A stretch of DNA of 61,571 nt from Alicyclobacillus shizuokensis NBRC 103103 (GCF_001552255.1 NZ_BCQV01000028.1:1-61571), one strand, 5' to 3'. Positions 15,779-23,995 are shown, numbered from the stretch's first letter. Notes: a model not told the origin generated them from the sequence alone. A program made the numbers and translations.

Positions 15779-17082
15779 TTGACACTCCACACGGCTAAAG
15801 CCGTGGGATTCTTGGGAGCATCCTCGCAACCGAAGATTCTGCCTTGCGGCTCCAAGCTATCCCCGTGTGTCCCACGGTTGAGTCCGCTTAGGCGGACATA
15901 TTCAATAGTCGCAATCCTTCTCGAAGAATGTTTCTGGCGGCGTTCACATCGCGATCATGGTGTTCGCCGCAGTTTGCGCACGTCCACTCGCGTACAGACA
16001 AATCTTTTGTCTCAGAGTTTCGATATCCGCAATTGGAGCAAAGTTGGCTGGACGGAAACGACGGAGATACGACAGATATCTGTCTTCCGTACCAGACCGC
16101 TTTGTATTCTAACTGCCGACGAAACTCAGACCAACTGGCATCTGAAATGTTTTTCGCCAGGCGGTGGTTCTTCTGCATGTTTTGCACGCGCAGGTCTTCC
16201 AGACAGATCACTTGGTTCTCGCGAATGAGCCTGGTGGACAGCTTGTGCAGGAAATCCAGCCGGGCGTTGCGTACCTTCTCATGCAGCCTGGCCGCTTTCA
16301 GCCTGGCTTTCTCCCGGTTCTTTCCTCCGGACTTCCGCCGGGAAAGAATCTGCTGCCAGCGTTTCAGTTTCTCTTCGTGTTTTCTCAGATGCCGGGGGTT
16401 CGGGATCGTTTCCCCGGTGCTGAGAATGGCGAAATCCTTTAACCCAAGGTCGATGCCAACGGCGGTCGTCTCTGGCTTCAAGGATGGAATCTCAGTATCT
16501 ACCAACACTGAGACAAAGAATTTGCCTGAAGGCGTTAAGCGCACCGTCGCAGAGAGAATTCGTCCTTGCACTTCGCGGGATTTGGCAAACTCCACCCATC
16601 CCACCTTCGGAAGCCGAATCCGGTTACCTTCGATACGGATGGTGGCTTTGTCGTCCTCTCGGCCGTTGCGTTTCGACGTATAGGACTGCTTCGGGTGTTT
16701 CTTGCTCTTGAAGTGTGGGTAGCCTTTCTTCTCCCGGAAGAACCGCTGAAAGGCGTCGTCTAGTTCTTCCACCGCCCGTTGCAGGGCCGTGGAGTCCACA
16801 TCCCGAAGCCAAGAGTACTGCTGTTTCAACGCTGGCAACTCGCGCATACAGGCGTATTGGTTCAAGGTGGTGCCGTCCTGCTCGTAGACTTCTTTTCGAC
16901 GGGCGAGGAAGTGATTGTATACAAACCGACAACAACCTATTGTTCGCCGGATTTGTTGTTCCTGCTCTTTCGTCGGATAGAGACGGAAGGAATAGGCTTT
17001 GTGCACCGAAATCACCAAGAAAATGGTACCATATCGCGCTTCATCCCACCCCTAAAGGAGTGGGCTTTCGCGCGCGTTTCTT
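15779..17082 (-). mobile_element. IS1341-type element with tnpB only
   Basis: The left end (near 17045-17082) follows a TTAC tetranucleotide and has the subterminal hairpin CCCACTCCTTTAGGGGTGGG. The right end is the hairpin CACGGCTTTAGCCGTG followed by GTGTCAA, the same end as in the element at 48-49.4 kb. IS200/IS605-family ends are of this kind, without terminal inverted repeats or target duplication. There is no tnpA, so it must be moved by a TnpA supplied in trans. Confidence 0.8.
15888..17006 (-). CDS. tnpB: TnpB RNA-guided endonuclease (intact RuvC)
   Basis: A 372-residue TnpB. RuvC aspartate in [12 protein letters not shown], glutamate in [12 protein letters not shown] and the last aspartate in [12 protein letters not shown] are all present, with the zinc finger CSNCGYRN...CANCGEHH between. 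TnpB cuts DNA at sites chosen by an RNA made from the right end of the element, next to a short target-adjacent motif, which preserves the element during transposition. The likely start is the GTG at 17006; TTG at 17018 is also possible. The guide RNA should cover the 3' end of the gene and the hairpin at about 15780-15890. Confidence 0.9.
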   Translation of the reverse strand: MHKAYSFRLYPTKEQEQQIRRTIGCCRFVYNHFLARRKEVYEQDGTTLNQYACMRELPALKQQYSWLRDVDSTALQRAVEELDDAFQRFFREKKGYPHFKSKKHPKQSYTSKRNGREDDKATIRIEGNRIRLPKVGWVEFAKSREVQGRILSATVRLTPSGKFFVSVLVDTEIPSLKPETTAVGIDLGLKDFAILSTGETIPNPRHLRKHEEKLKRWQQILSRRKSGGKNREKARLKAARLHEKVRNARLDFLHKLSTRLIRENQVICLEDLRVQNMQKNHRLAKNISDASWSEFRRQLEYKAVWYGRQISVVSPSFPSSQLCSNCGYRNSETKDLSVREWTCANCGEHHDRDVNAARNILREGLRLLNMSA

Positions 17083-17190
17083 GTAACTCTTAGCTTCGTT
17101 TCCCGTTATCCGTTGTAGAACAGCTTGTCTATCAACGGAAGTGAAATCAACCGAGACATAGGGTTTAACGTGCTCAGCAATGCCATTTCA
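17083..17190 (-). pseudogene. 5' part of the gene interrupted by the IS1341 element
   Basis: Downstream of ssb, an open frame encodes IAEHVKPYVSVDFTSVDRQA and continues to the left end of the element. It has no in-frame ATG, which suggests either a frame error or that the start has been lost. A hairpin (about 17185-17225) with AAAGGAGGGAGCC resembles the leaders of neighbouring genes, so the original gene probably belonged to the same regulated set. Confidence 0.4.
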
Positions 17191-17249
17191 AAGAGGGTAG
17201 CTCCTCTCGCACTATTGAACGAGAAGGGCTCCCTCCTTTCTCCTGGTTG

Positions 17250-17726
17250 TTAGAACGGAAAAGCAGCATCAGCGGCGTCCGTCGGCAAGTCGTCTGCAAA
17301 CAGATCGTCCGCAAACGGATCGTCGCCATATGAATCTGACCCTGCTTGCGGTGCCTTTGCTGCCTGTCCTCCACGGCTGTTGCTCTTCTGTTGCTCGTGA
17401 TTTTGCTGGCTGCGTTCAAGGAAGCGGACACTCTGTGCCACAACCTCGGCCACGCGCACACGCTGTCCTTCGCGATTCTCATAACTGCGAATTTGCAAAC
17501 GTCCGTCCACTGCGGCCAAGCGCCCCTTGTGCAGGTACTGCGCGCAGTTTTCGGCTGTTTTACCCCATGTGACAATGTTGATAAAATCAGCCTCTTGTTC
17601 CCCGTTTTGGTTAGTGTGCATGCGATTCACGGCCAGGGTAAACGATCCGACTGCCGTACCGCTTTGTGTGTATCGTAGTATGGGATCGGCCGTCAGGCGG
17701 CCGATCAGTACAACACGATTAAGCAT
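17250..17726 (-). CDS. ssb: Single-stranded DNA-binding protein
   Basis: A 158-residue bacterial SSB. The OB fold covers about residues 1-108 ([19 protein letters not shown], then [18 protein letters not shown] and [17 protein letters not shown]). A glutamine/alanine-rich linker and the acidic tip DAAFPF follow, the docking peptide for DNA-repair and replication partners. Plasmid SSBs protect the single strands formed in transfer or replication. It has a normal ribosome-binding site (AAAGGAGAG) and no hairpin leader. Confidence 0.95.
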   Translation of the reverse strand: MLNRVVLIGRLTADPILRYTQSGTAVGSFTLAVNRMHTNQNGEQEADFINIVTWGKTAENCAQYLHKGRLAAVDGRLQIRSYENREGQRVRVAEVVAQSVRFLERSQQNHEQQKSNSRGGQAAKAPQAGSDSYGDDPFADDLFADDLPTDAADAAFPF

Positions 17727-17741
17727 GTTCGGTTCTCTCCT

Positions 17742-18812
17742 TTAAGACACAATCGCGAAATCGATCAATTCCATACGGTTTTGCCATTTCTGTGATGGAG
17801 CCGTTCGGAAGCGAATCGCGGTGCCTTCCTTTATTGGCTTGAGTTGACGGACCAATTTCGGGTCATCCGTTAGAACCTCAAGGAGTTGCCCGTCTATCGT
17901 GGCTAACTTCGCTCTAACAACTTCCCGATTGGCTTGATTGCGGCGGCATTCTACTTTTGCCACAGCCGCAATGTCCTCGTCGGTGGACACATTCGTATCA
18001 GATTGCGCTGACGATGTATCCTCGTCAGTCACGTGATCAGTGGACTCACCCACGTCTTCCTCGTCCACCAAATTGGCATTGATGAACAAATCCTCAGGGA
18101 GTTCATTCTCAGGAATCGGTTCAACATTTGGAGTACTCGCCGCAAGAAGCGGTGTTTGTTTGAGAAAGTCTGTGAGGCGCAGATCGTCGATTCCAAGCGT
18201 TAGGACATACACTGTCTTGGATTTGCCATCTGGATTGACGACCTTTGGCACGATCCGCAATTTGAGCGGGATCATCGCGATGCGCCCACCCGTTAACGCT
18301 CGGATCATTTGAATGCTTCCGTTGAGATTCACCGTGCTATGGAAACTGGTCGTGTCAATCTGCCAGACTCCAATTCCAGGTACGTCTGGCAAAAAGAACT
18401 GAAGACGACCAAGCTCCTTGCACTTCCCTGCCTGATAGATTGGGCAGTCACGATACAGACACTGAATCTGTACCTTTCTGCCTTCTCCATCCGAACGGCG
18501 TGCGATTTCACCATCGCCCTGGCAAAACAGTTCGTACCGACCGTTTCCGCCTCGATAGGAGGACAACCACTGCGGAAAGAACTGTTCTGGGTCGTTGGAC
18601 GGGAAGGCAATGGTGATCTCATCCGGTTTGTCGCCATACACGTCATGGAAGGCTTGAGCCGCCTTCTCGGACGTGGATTCGTCCGGCTTGACAACGAAAT
18701 AATTCACAGCTTTGGGATATGATTTTCCATTATCATTTGTGGTCCGTACACCCAAGTGAATCTTGCCAACTCGATGAATACGCATAATGTCGCTGAAGCC
18801 TTTAATCGGCAT
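17742..18812 (-). CDS. Gp3-like recombination directionality factor domain protein
   Basis: A 356-residue protein resembling the Gp3-like proteins named after the directionality factor of phage phiC31, which turns serine integrases from integration to excision. A cysteine cluster (CLYRDCPIYQAGKCKELGRL near residues 125-145) and the following FFLPDVPGIGVWQIDTTS match that family's zinc region. The C-terminus is acidic and then basic. No serine integrase is present in this window, so it may act with one elsewhere or have an unrelated ssDNA role. The ATG at 18812 follows AAGGAGGGAAAC. Confidence 0.7.
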   Translation of the reverse strand: MPIKGFSDIMRIHRVGKIHLGVRTTNDNGKSYPKAVNYFVVKPDESTSEKAAQAFHDVYGDKPDEITIAFPSNDPEQFFPQWLSSYRGGNGRYELFCQGDGEIARRSDGEGRKVQIQCLYRDCPIYQAGKCKELGRLQFFLPDVPGIGVWQIDTTSFHSTVNLNGSIQMIRALTGGRIAMIPLKLRIVPKVVNPDGKSKTVYVLTLGIDDLRLTDFLKQTPLLAASTPNVEPIPENELPEDLFINANLVDEEDVGESTDHVTDEDTSSAQSDTNVSTDEDIAAVAKVECRRNQANREVVRAKLATIDGQLLEVLTDDPKLVRQLKPIKEGTAIRFRTAPSQKWQNRMELIDFAIVS

Positions 18813-18938
18813 TTGTGTTTCCCTCCTTCGCCCCTGAACAACAAAAAACGCCAATACGAAGCCAGCGTGCATGTGTCAGCACACTGTTCTCGTTGACGTT
18901 TCCTCGCCCGTTGGGGTGTCAAAAAATTTATGGTGCTT

Positions 18939-19160
18939 TTACTCGAGATAATCGAGAAGTTGCTCAGGGGTCAGGCTTGCTTGATGCAAAATCTCTTGTA
19001 AGGTCCCACGTTTAATGGGGTTATGATTGGGGACGACAACGACGTGCCCATTTGCGTTTTCCAAAATCACGTGAGAACCGGATTGGCGTTTTACTTCAAA
19101 TCCGGCCTTTTTTAGCGCTGCCAGAACCTCGCGGGCAGACAGTTGTGGAAGCTTTGGCAC
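18939..19160 (-). CDS. hicA: HicA-like toxin
   Basis: A 73-residue HicA-type mRNA interferase with a dsRNA-binding-like fold: LSAREVLAALKKAGFEVKRQ, then GSHVILEN with the catalytic histidine, and VVVPNHNPIKRGTLQEIL. It begins directly after the HicB stop codon, so the antitoxin is made first, which is the less common gene order for hicAB. Confidence 0.9.
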   Translation of the reverse strand: MPKLPQLSAREVLAALKKAGFEVKRQSGSHVILENANGHVVVVPNHNPIKRGTLQEILHQASLTPEQLLDYLE

Positions 19161-19385
19161 TTAGTCCACCTCGATTGTAGTCAAGGTGGAAGGTGGCACA
19201 TCTTCAACAGTCTCTCCCTTGTCCTTCATGTACTGAAGGTACAGGGCGATTGCATCTCGCGCGTTCGACACGGCTTCTTCAAATGTATCGCCTTCCGTAA
19301 CGCATCCCGGAAGACCAGGAACAGTCACGACATACCCGCCGTCGTCTGGATCAGGCGTTAACACGACGGAGAAAATCCTTTTCAA
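19161..19385 (-). CDS. hicB: HicB-like antitoxin
   Basis: A 74-residue HicB antitoxin with the partial RNase H-like fold (VVLTPDPDDGGYVVTVPGLP, then GCVTEGDTFEEAVSNARDAI). I prefer the TTG start at 19385 because GGAGGTG lies 6 bases upstream and homologues begin just before this motif. An ATG at 19442 is also in frame. No separate DNA-binding domain is visible at the C-terminus. Confidence 0.85.
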   Translation of the reverse strand: MKRIFSVVLTPDPDDGGYVVTVPGLPGCVTEGDTFEEAVSNARDAIALYLQYMKDKGETVEDVPPSTLTTIEVD

Positions 19386-19453
19386 GTCGAACACCTCCGT
19401 GCTGTTTCCTTTAGCACGAAGTATATCCGATATCGTCGACATGGTTCCAGCTT

Positions 19454-19993
19454 TCACCTCTCAACTTGTTCAAGCATCTGTTGCAGACGCTCGATCTGTT
19501 CTCTTTTAAACCTTTCGTGTTCCTTCCACTCGCGCCAAATCCAGTCGAGCTCCGCCTTACGATGACGCCGCCATTGCACGGGATCAATACCGCCAGGTGC
19601 AATGCGCCGCGGCGTACGGAGTGTGAATCCAAGCTCAGCCAGTTGGGCTTTGGTGAGGGTTTCAGCAGGGTGCAGCCGGCGTTTGGCTCGCTTTCCACTC
19701 TGCGGGTAGAGTTCCGCCTTCGCAGCCTCGAAGCTGATTCCTCGAAGCCACGCGTGGAACGCTATCACGCCGCCTTTTGCGCCACATTTGTGACAAAAGA
19801 ACGTGTCTTTAACGGAGGATACGTACAGGTGAAACTGCCTGTTCGTATCGCCGCATACTGGACAGTGGGCCTTCCACTGGCCTGGGCGGTACGTCTTGAA
19901 CAACTGGAGGTTGTTGCGTGAAGCAACTTCCTCGATGCTGATCAATCCGGACCTGCTTGACACGTGATGACGAATCTCAGACCCAACCGACAC
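19454..19993 (-). CDS. CHC2 zinc-finger primase-like protein
   Basis: The core is a DnaG-type CHC2 zinc finger: HCPVCGDTNRQFHLYVSSVK, then TFFCHKCGAKGGVIAFHAWL. No TOPRIM catalytic domain follows; the C-terminal 80 residues are basic and helical (WIWREWKEHERFKREQIERL). It may be a DNA-binding subunit that works with another primase, or a truncated primase. The start is uncertain: GTG at 19993 after a run of eight G residues, or TTG codons further in. Confidence 0.7.
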   Translation of the reverse strand: MSVGSEIRHHVSSRSGLISIEEVASRNNLQLFKTYRPGQWKAHCPVCGDTNRQFHLYVSSVKDTFFCHKCGAKGGVIAFHAWLRGISFEAAKAELYPQSGKRAKRRLHPAETLTKAQLAELGFTLRTPRRIAPGGIDPVQWRRHRKAELDWIWREWKEHERFKREQIERLQQMLEQVER

Positions 19994-20013
19994 GACTACC
20001 CCCCCCAAGAAAC

Positions 20014-20196
20014 TCAGACTGTACGTGCTGTGCGCAAATCTGTCTGTGATTCTAAAGGAGGTTTTTCGGCAGTTGCGGTCATTTCGAGGGCTTGTTGGAC
20101 AGTTATCTTTGCGAGGTGCTCTCTGTGGGGATTGTCTCCGTCGCTCAGTGCACGAATGAGCTCCGAGACGTTGCGTGGTTTCATGGACTTTGGCAT
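20014..20196 (-). CDS. Short first ORF of the DNA-processing operon
   Basis: A 60-residue ORF that I do not recognise. It starts MPKSMKPRNVSELIRALSDG and looks helical, with a polar tail. It is the first ORF after the long leader, has an alternating-hairpin element in front of it and ends six bases before the primase-like frame. Its position suggests a regulatory or leader role. Confidence 0.5.
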   Translation of the reverse strand: MPKSMKPRNVSELIRALSDGDNPHREHLAKITVQQALEMTATAEKPPLESQTDLRTARTV

Positions 20197-20207
20197 TTCG
20201 ATCTCTC

Positions 20208-20274
20208 TCCCGATATTCTCCCCGCTAAGGCCGCCGGGGAGAAGTGTTTTCTCCCCGCGGCAGGGGATTCGGGA
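20208..20274 (-). promoter_or_regulatory. Alternating-hairpin leader of the first operon gene
   Basis: Arm 1 (20249-20261) pairs with 20230-20243 (GCCGCGGGGAGAA/TTCTCCCCGGCGGC). The middle arm can instead pair over 8 bp with 20216-20223 (TTCTCCCC/GGGGAGAA). TCGGGA at 20208-20213, next to the ribosome-binding site, can pair with TCCCGA at 20269-20274, 5' of arm 1. Confidence 0.6.
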
Positions 20275-20276
20275 TC

Positions 20277-20343
20277 AAAAAAGGCAAACGCAAGCCTCTC
20301 GAACATTGGTCAATCCAAGTTCCAGACGCTTTGAGCGTTTGCC
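20277..20343 (-). terminator. Attenuator-like terminator in the operon leader
   Basis: GGCAAACGC (20335-20343) and GCGTTTGCC (20283-20291) form a stem closed over a 43-base loop, followed by six T residues on the minus strand. The loop contains TTGGATTGACCAA, itself able to pair. It lies inside the 5' leader between the promoter at 20.8 kb and the first gene. Confidence 0.75.
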
Positions 20344-20790
20344 TCTTAACTGCCCTAGAGCATAAATACCCTATGGCAGGATTCCCTTCTTACTTCTAAG
20401 TAGTTCTCGTTGCGTGCTCGTTGCCAATACAACTAGCGTTAGATTGTGAGCGAGTCGCATTTCAACGGTTGCGCGACTTACTGCGCCCTGTCACCGGCCG
20501 CGCTTGCATTTACGGAAAGCTGACAGGGGAGATTGAACATCTGTCCCTGAATACCGTCTCGATTTGTGAGACCGACTCATATTCAGGTAATCCTATCAAG
20601 ACAGGCGATAGGAAAATGGTGTTGCAGCCAAAGACTAAACCGACACAACCAGAACGCCTCAACACGACAGTTACTGGAGTTGGCTATGGAAGTCGGCGCG
20701 AACTTCCACACCTCTCACCTAGTGAGCTCCAGAACTCCGGCACTCACCCACTTAGGGGCTTCAAGCGTGCCTTCAAATACCTTTGTGATA
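20344..20790 (-). other. Long operon leader without a convincing gene
   Basis: About 450 bases of the predicted transcript. It contains only short ORFs, for example two of 29 codons (starting near 20576 and 20462), and local pairings such as CTGCC/GGGCAG around 20345-20375. It may be a structured regulatory RNA; I see no known riboswitch class. Confidence 0.4.
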
Positions 20791-20797
20791 CACTGAT

Positions 20798-20826
20798 ATC
20801 ATACCTCACACTTTTTCTTACTGCAA
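20798..20826 (-). promoter_or_regulatory. SigA-type promoter of the leftward DNA-processing operon
   Basis: TTGCAG (20821-20826) and TATGAT (20798-20803) are spaced by exactly 17 bases on the minus strand. Transcription should start near 20791, giving a leader of about 590 nt before the first gene at 20196. Confidence 0.65.
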
Positions 20827-21032
20827 CCGCATTTTATCAAGATGTGCCGTAAGACCCCGAGCTTTAGCTCTGGGGATATAAGGCGCTCGCCGTTAGGCGA
20901 AAAATCGAGTACAATTACCTCATAGCCGCAGGGCCTGCGGTGTTAGCCTGTCGATAGATCGTGAGACCTGGGGGGAGTTGCTGGCTGCGGCTCAAACCGC
21001 GTAAGATCCCCACAATGGGGATCTTACTGGCG

Positions 21033-22347
21033 TTGACTTCCTCCCCACGGCTAAAGCCGGGGGATTCCAACGCTCACGCGCTGGATTTCCTGCTTCCTTG
21101 AGGCTTGCCTTAGCGTTTCGCAGATAGCTTACGCCCAGGTCTTACGGCCTCTCCACAGGCTAACACCGCCAGCCCGGCGGCTAAGATGTTCTGTGCAGCA
21201 TTTACATCCCTGTCGTGTTTCTCTCCACATTCAGGACACGTCCATTCCCGAATGTAAAGAGGCATTTTAGGTATGATGTGGCCGCAATCAGAGCACCGTT
21301 TACTGGATGGATAGAACTTGTCAATTTTTACGAGTGTTCTACCGTACCAATCGGCTTTGTATTCGAGTTGCCGTATCAGTTCGCCCCACCCCACATCCGC
21401 AATGGCTTTTGAGAGATGGTGATTGCGAAGCATGTTCTTGACCTGCAAACTCTCCACGCAGATGACTTGGTTCTCGTTCACCAAACGTGTTGTGAGTTTA
21501 TGCAGGAAGTCCATGCGCCGATCCGAAATCTTGGCATGGATGCGGGCAACTTTGATACGAGCCTTTTCCCAATTCCGAGATCCTTTCTGTTTGCGCGACA
21601 GGCTTCGTTGCGCCTTGGCCAGTCGTTTCTCGTCCTTACGGAAGAAACGAGAGTTGCCGAACTTTTGTCCTGTAGAAAGAATCACGGAATCCAAAAGGCC
21701 CAAGTCAATTCCTACTTGAGATTGAACAGGCGCTTTCGGTTCAATCTCTTCTTCAACCAAGATAGAAACAAAATACCGTTCCGCCGCATCTTTTGTGATA
21801 GTGACTGTAGAGGGTTTACCAACAAAGCGGCGTGACCATCGAATGTCAAGTGGATCAGACATCTTGGCGATCCAAAGGTTTTGACCATCCCACTTGAACG
21901 CAGAAGATGCGAATGTAGCAGACTGTTTACCACGTTTCTTGTGGAATTTCGGGTACTTGGTACGGCCTTCAAAGAAGTTGAGAAAGGCGCGATCCAAGTG
22001 CCTCAATTCTTGTTGAAGCGCTACACTGGATACTTCATTGAGCCATACCGTCTCAGGTTGCCGTTTCAATACCGTCAGTTGAGCAGACAAATCCTTGTAA
22101 TACAAACGTTTCCCTTCGTTGTAATAGGCATCTGTTTTGAGACGCAAACCCCAATTGTAGACATAGCGAACACAACCAAACGTCTTGGCGAGGATTTGCT
22201 TCTGCTCTTCTGTTGGGTAGAAACGGTATCGGTAGGCTCTTTTCTTCAGCATACTTACATTATATCGCATTTCGTGTAACTGGAACATATATTCGCCTTG
22301 CGGCGAGCGCCTTATATCCCCAGAGCTAAAGCTCGGGGTCTTACGGC
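21033..22347 (-). mobile_element. IS1341-type element with tnpB, nested in a related element
   Basis: The right end (21033-21080) has the hairpin CGGCTTTAGCCG followed by GTCAAC. The left end (22301-22347) is 47 bases identical, in inverse orientation, to the left end of the outer element at 20845-20891. The nested pair could form a large cruciform. Confidence 0.7.
21110..22252 (-). CDS. tnpB: TnpB RNA-guided endonuclease (intact RuvC)
   Basis: A 380-residue TnpB with the RuvC residues in VGIDLGLLDSVI, VICVESLQVKNM and [12 protein letters not shown] and a full zinc finger (CSDCGHII...CPECGEKH). Start at the ATG at 22252, giving MLKKRAYRYRFYPTEEQ, the usual TnpB opening. It is about half identical in pattern to the copy at 15.9 kb, so it comes from a separate insertion. 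It lies between the DNA-processing operon and the Tad operon. Confidence 0.9.
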   Translation of the reverse strand: MLKKRAYRYRFYPTEEQKQILAKTFGCVRYVYNWGLRLKTDAYYNEGKRLYYKDLSAQLTVLKRQPETVWLNEVSSVALQQELRHLDRAFLNFFEGRTKYPKFHKKRGKQSATFASSAFKWDGQNLWIAKMSDPLDIRWSRRFVGKPSTVTITKDAAERYFVSILVEEEIEPKAPVQSQVGIDLGLLDSVILSTGQKFGNSRFFRKDEKRLAKAQRSLSRKQKGSRNWEKARIKVARIHAKISDRRMDFLHKLTTRLVNENQVICVESLQVKNMLRNHHLSKAIADVGWGELIRQLEYKADWYGRTLVKIDKFYPSSKRCSDCGHIIPKMPLYIREWTCPECGEKHDRDVNAAQNILAAGLAVLACGEAVRPGRKLSAKR

Positions 22348-22640
22348 GCGTCATGATAATCAAGCTATCCCCTGGGCTGTCTCGTTGAAGCAGGAACCCC
22401 AACTCGTGAGGGTTGGAATCCCCTGGCTTTAGCCCTGGGGAGGAAGGTCAACGCCTCAACTCCTTGCGAGAACACAGAGAAGGATTCCAGACACAAATCC
22501 GACGGACCACAACCAACGCACGGGCGTAAGAATGTCACTCGTGACCGCGTCCAGCGCAAATACTACCCAATGCACTTTGAAAACACCTCGCTCGACGCAA
22601 AATATTGAGCTGTCGATTAAATCGCCGAAACTGATAGATT

Positions 22641-22678
22641 AAGAGCGACGGCAACTCATTGATCCGTCGCTCGCTTTT
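22641..22678 (-). terminator. Terminator at the end of the Tad operon
   Basis: GAGCGACGG (22643-22651) and CCGTCGCTC (22664-22672) form a 9-bp stem. On the minus strand it is followed only by TTAATC. The plus strand has GCTTTT. It lies 30 bases after the last gene of the leftward operon. Confidence 0.6.
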
Positions 22679-22704
22679 GAATCATCGACTTATCCTCAGA
22701 CAAA

Positions 22705-23589
22705 TTAAGCAACCGGTTCTGGCACCACATCTAGCACTGTCCCAATCAGGACTTTTTCCTCGTCGTTATGCCCGGTAATACGAAGATTTACCCAAGTCCC
22801 TGTTCTTAACATTTCACGTTCCCCACCTCGCCGGAACCGGACATTTACGCCGTCATGTAGTACGGCATACCCATTTGGGCCACGCAAAACGCGAACTTGA
22901 GCAAGCACATTGCCTCCACGAACGTATTTCCCTTTGTGCAGATCATACGGATTTTCCATTGCGTCTTTCCGAGAAACGACAATGGTATTTCCGGAACGCT
23001 GATCCGTAACTTTAACAGTGACCATTTCTCCGATCTGCAACTCTCGAGGTTTGACGACATTAAAATCCACCAACGAAAGCGGCAACCATGTCGGGAAACC
23101 TCCTACATTTACCATGTATCCGCGAGGTAATCGTCTGTAAATCACCCCTGTCCAGGTTGTTCCTGGCGTGATTTTCGACACATTCGCATTCTGCATGGCT
23201 TCTTGGGCTCTCTGCCGTGAAAACAGCAGAATGGGCCGTTCCCCGGTACCCGGATTAAATCTGTCCGGCATGACTGCAATGTACCGATTGTAATAACGGG
23301 TGAATCGATCTGCGCTTGGTAAACCCGACTCTGAAAGCGGGACATGGCCAATTAGAGGTCCAAACCGAATCATCAGCGATTCTTCCTCATGCCATTCTTG
23401 CCCATCCGCCTTATTCAAGTAATACTTGATCCGTTCGGAACCGGTTACGAGGGCTTGTACAACCGTATCGTTGCTACGCCAGGACATAAACATCATCAGA
23501 GCGTGTTCGTCGCTATCAAACTGCTGGGGATTGATCCGCGCTCCTTCTGCAGTGATGTTCAGATAAACTGGAATTCCATCCATATTCAT
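22705..23589 (-). CDS. S1-like RNA-binding domain protein
   Basis: A 294-residue protein. About residues 142-205 form an S1/OB-type domain (PGTTWTGVIYRRLPRGYMVN, a strand WLPLSLVD, then IGEMVTVKVTDQRSGNTIVV). A second, weaker OB-like repeat follows at about 225-285. The N-terminal 130 residues have a mixed pattern I do not recognise. Proteins of this build occur on large Gram-positive plasmids next to conjugation genes. It is the last gene of the Tad operon and could bind RNA or ssDNA. Confidence 0.65.
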   Translation of the reverse strand: MNMDGIPVYLNITAEGARINPQQFDSDEHALMMFMSWRSNDTVVQALVTGSERIKYYLNKADGQEWHEEESLMIRFGPLIGHVPLSESGLPSADRFTRYYNRYIAVMPDRFNPGTGERPILLFSRQRAQEAMQNANVSKITPGTTWTGVIYRRLPRGYMVNVGGFPTWLPLSLVDFNVVKPRELQIGEMVTVKVTDQRSGNTIVVSRKDAMENPYDLHKGKYVRGGNVLAQVRVLRGPNGYAVLHDGVNVRFRRGGEREMLRTGTWVNLRITGHNDEEKVLIGTVLDVVPEPVA

Positions 23590-23601
23590 TTCCCCCTCTG
23601 C

Positions 23602-23907
23602 TCAAACTTGCAATTTGGCTTCCCATGTCTTCCCGTTGAACCGCACACCTAGCACCTTTGAGTACCCTAATTTTCGACAGTGATCTTGCGCCCGACGAAG
23701 CGCCACGTTTGCCACGTTTGCCAGTTCCTTTGCTTGTACTCCATCTGGCGGCGGTACCTCGTAGAGGATCAGGGTGACCCGATATTCCGCTCGCACACCG
23801 TCCATTCTTGATTCCACCCGAACCACGGGGTTTTTCGTGACTTTTGCCTGTTTGTGAGCAACCACTCGGCGCAAGATTCGTAGCTCCTCTTGCTCCGTCC
23901 TCTCCAG
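23602..23907 (-). CDS. Small basic protein of unknown function
   Basis: About 101 residues, with a beta region (VVRVESRMDGVRAEYRVTLI) followed by a helix (AKELANVANVALRRAQDHCR) and a final strand pair. I do not recognise the family. No ATG, GTG or TTG fits the strong AAAGGGGG site, but a CTG eight bases downstream does, so I placed the start there; it remains uncertain. A TTGCAT box lies about 60-80 bases upstream, directly after the prepilin peptidase stop. Confidence 0.55.
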   Translation of the reverse strand: MERTEQEELRILRRVVAHKQAKVTKNPVVRVESRMDGVRAEYRVTLILYEVPPPDGVQAKELANVANVALRRAQDHCRKLGYSKVLGVRFNGKTWEAKLQV

Positions 23908-23967
23908 GACTAACGCCCCCTTTCTAGTGCGCTGTGCAAGCTCATTGTCCGCCCAATGTTTCCGCCC

Positions 23968-23988
23968 AAAAATGCAAAAACGATGCAA
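23968..23988 (-). promoter_or_regulatory. TTGCAT-N5-TTGCAT box 1
   Basis: TTGCATCGTTTTTGCATTTT on the minus strand, nine bases after the prepilin peptidase stop codon and 60 bases before the next start. It is one of seven copies. Confidence 0.7.
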
Positions 23989-23995
23989 GTTTCTC

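Larger units (their letters stand above)
20845..22456 (+). mobile_element. Decayed IS1341-type element, split by a second copy
   Basis: A left end (20845-20891) in plus orientation is followed by the remains of a tnpB C-terminus (about 20925-21030, reading AAGPAVLAC, a stop, then VRPG, as in the intact copy LAAGLAVLACGEAVRPG). The right end, with hairpin CCTGGCTTTAGCCCTGG, is at 22410-22456. The middle has been lost or replaced, and a second element in the opposite direction lies inside. Confidence 0.6.

Noticed and set aside
20421-20852. Plus-strand open frame of 143 codons
   Set aside because: It covers the minus-strand promoter and leader of the DNA-processing operon, has no good ribosome-binding site and no recognisable domain. 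I treat the region as leader RNA.
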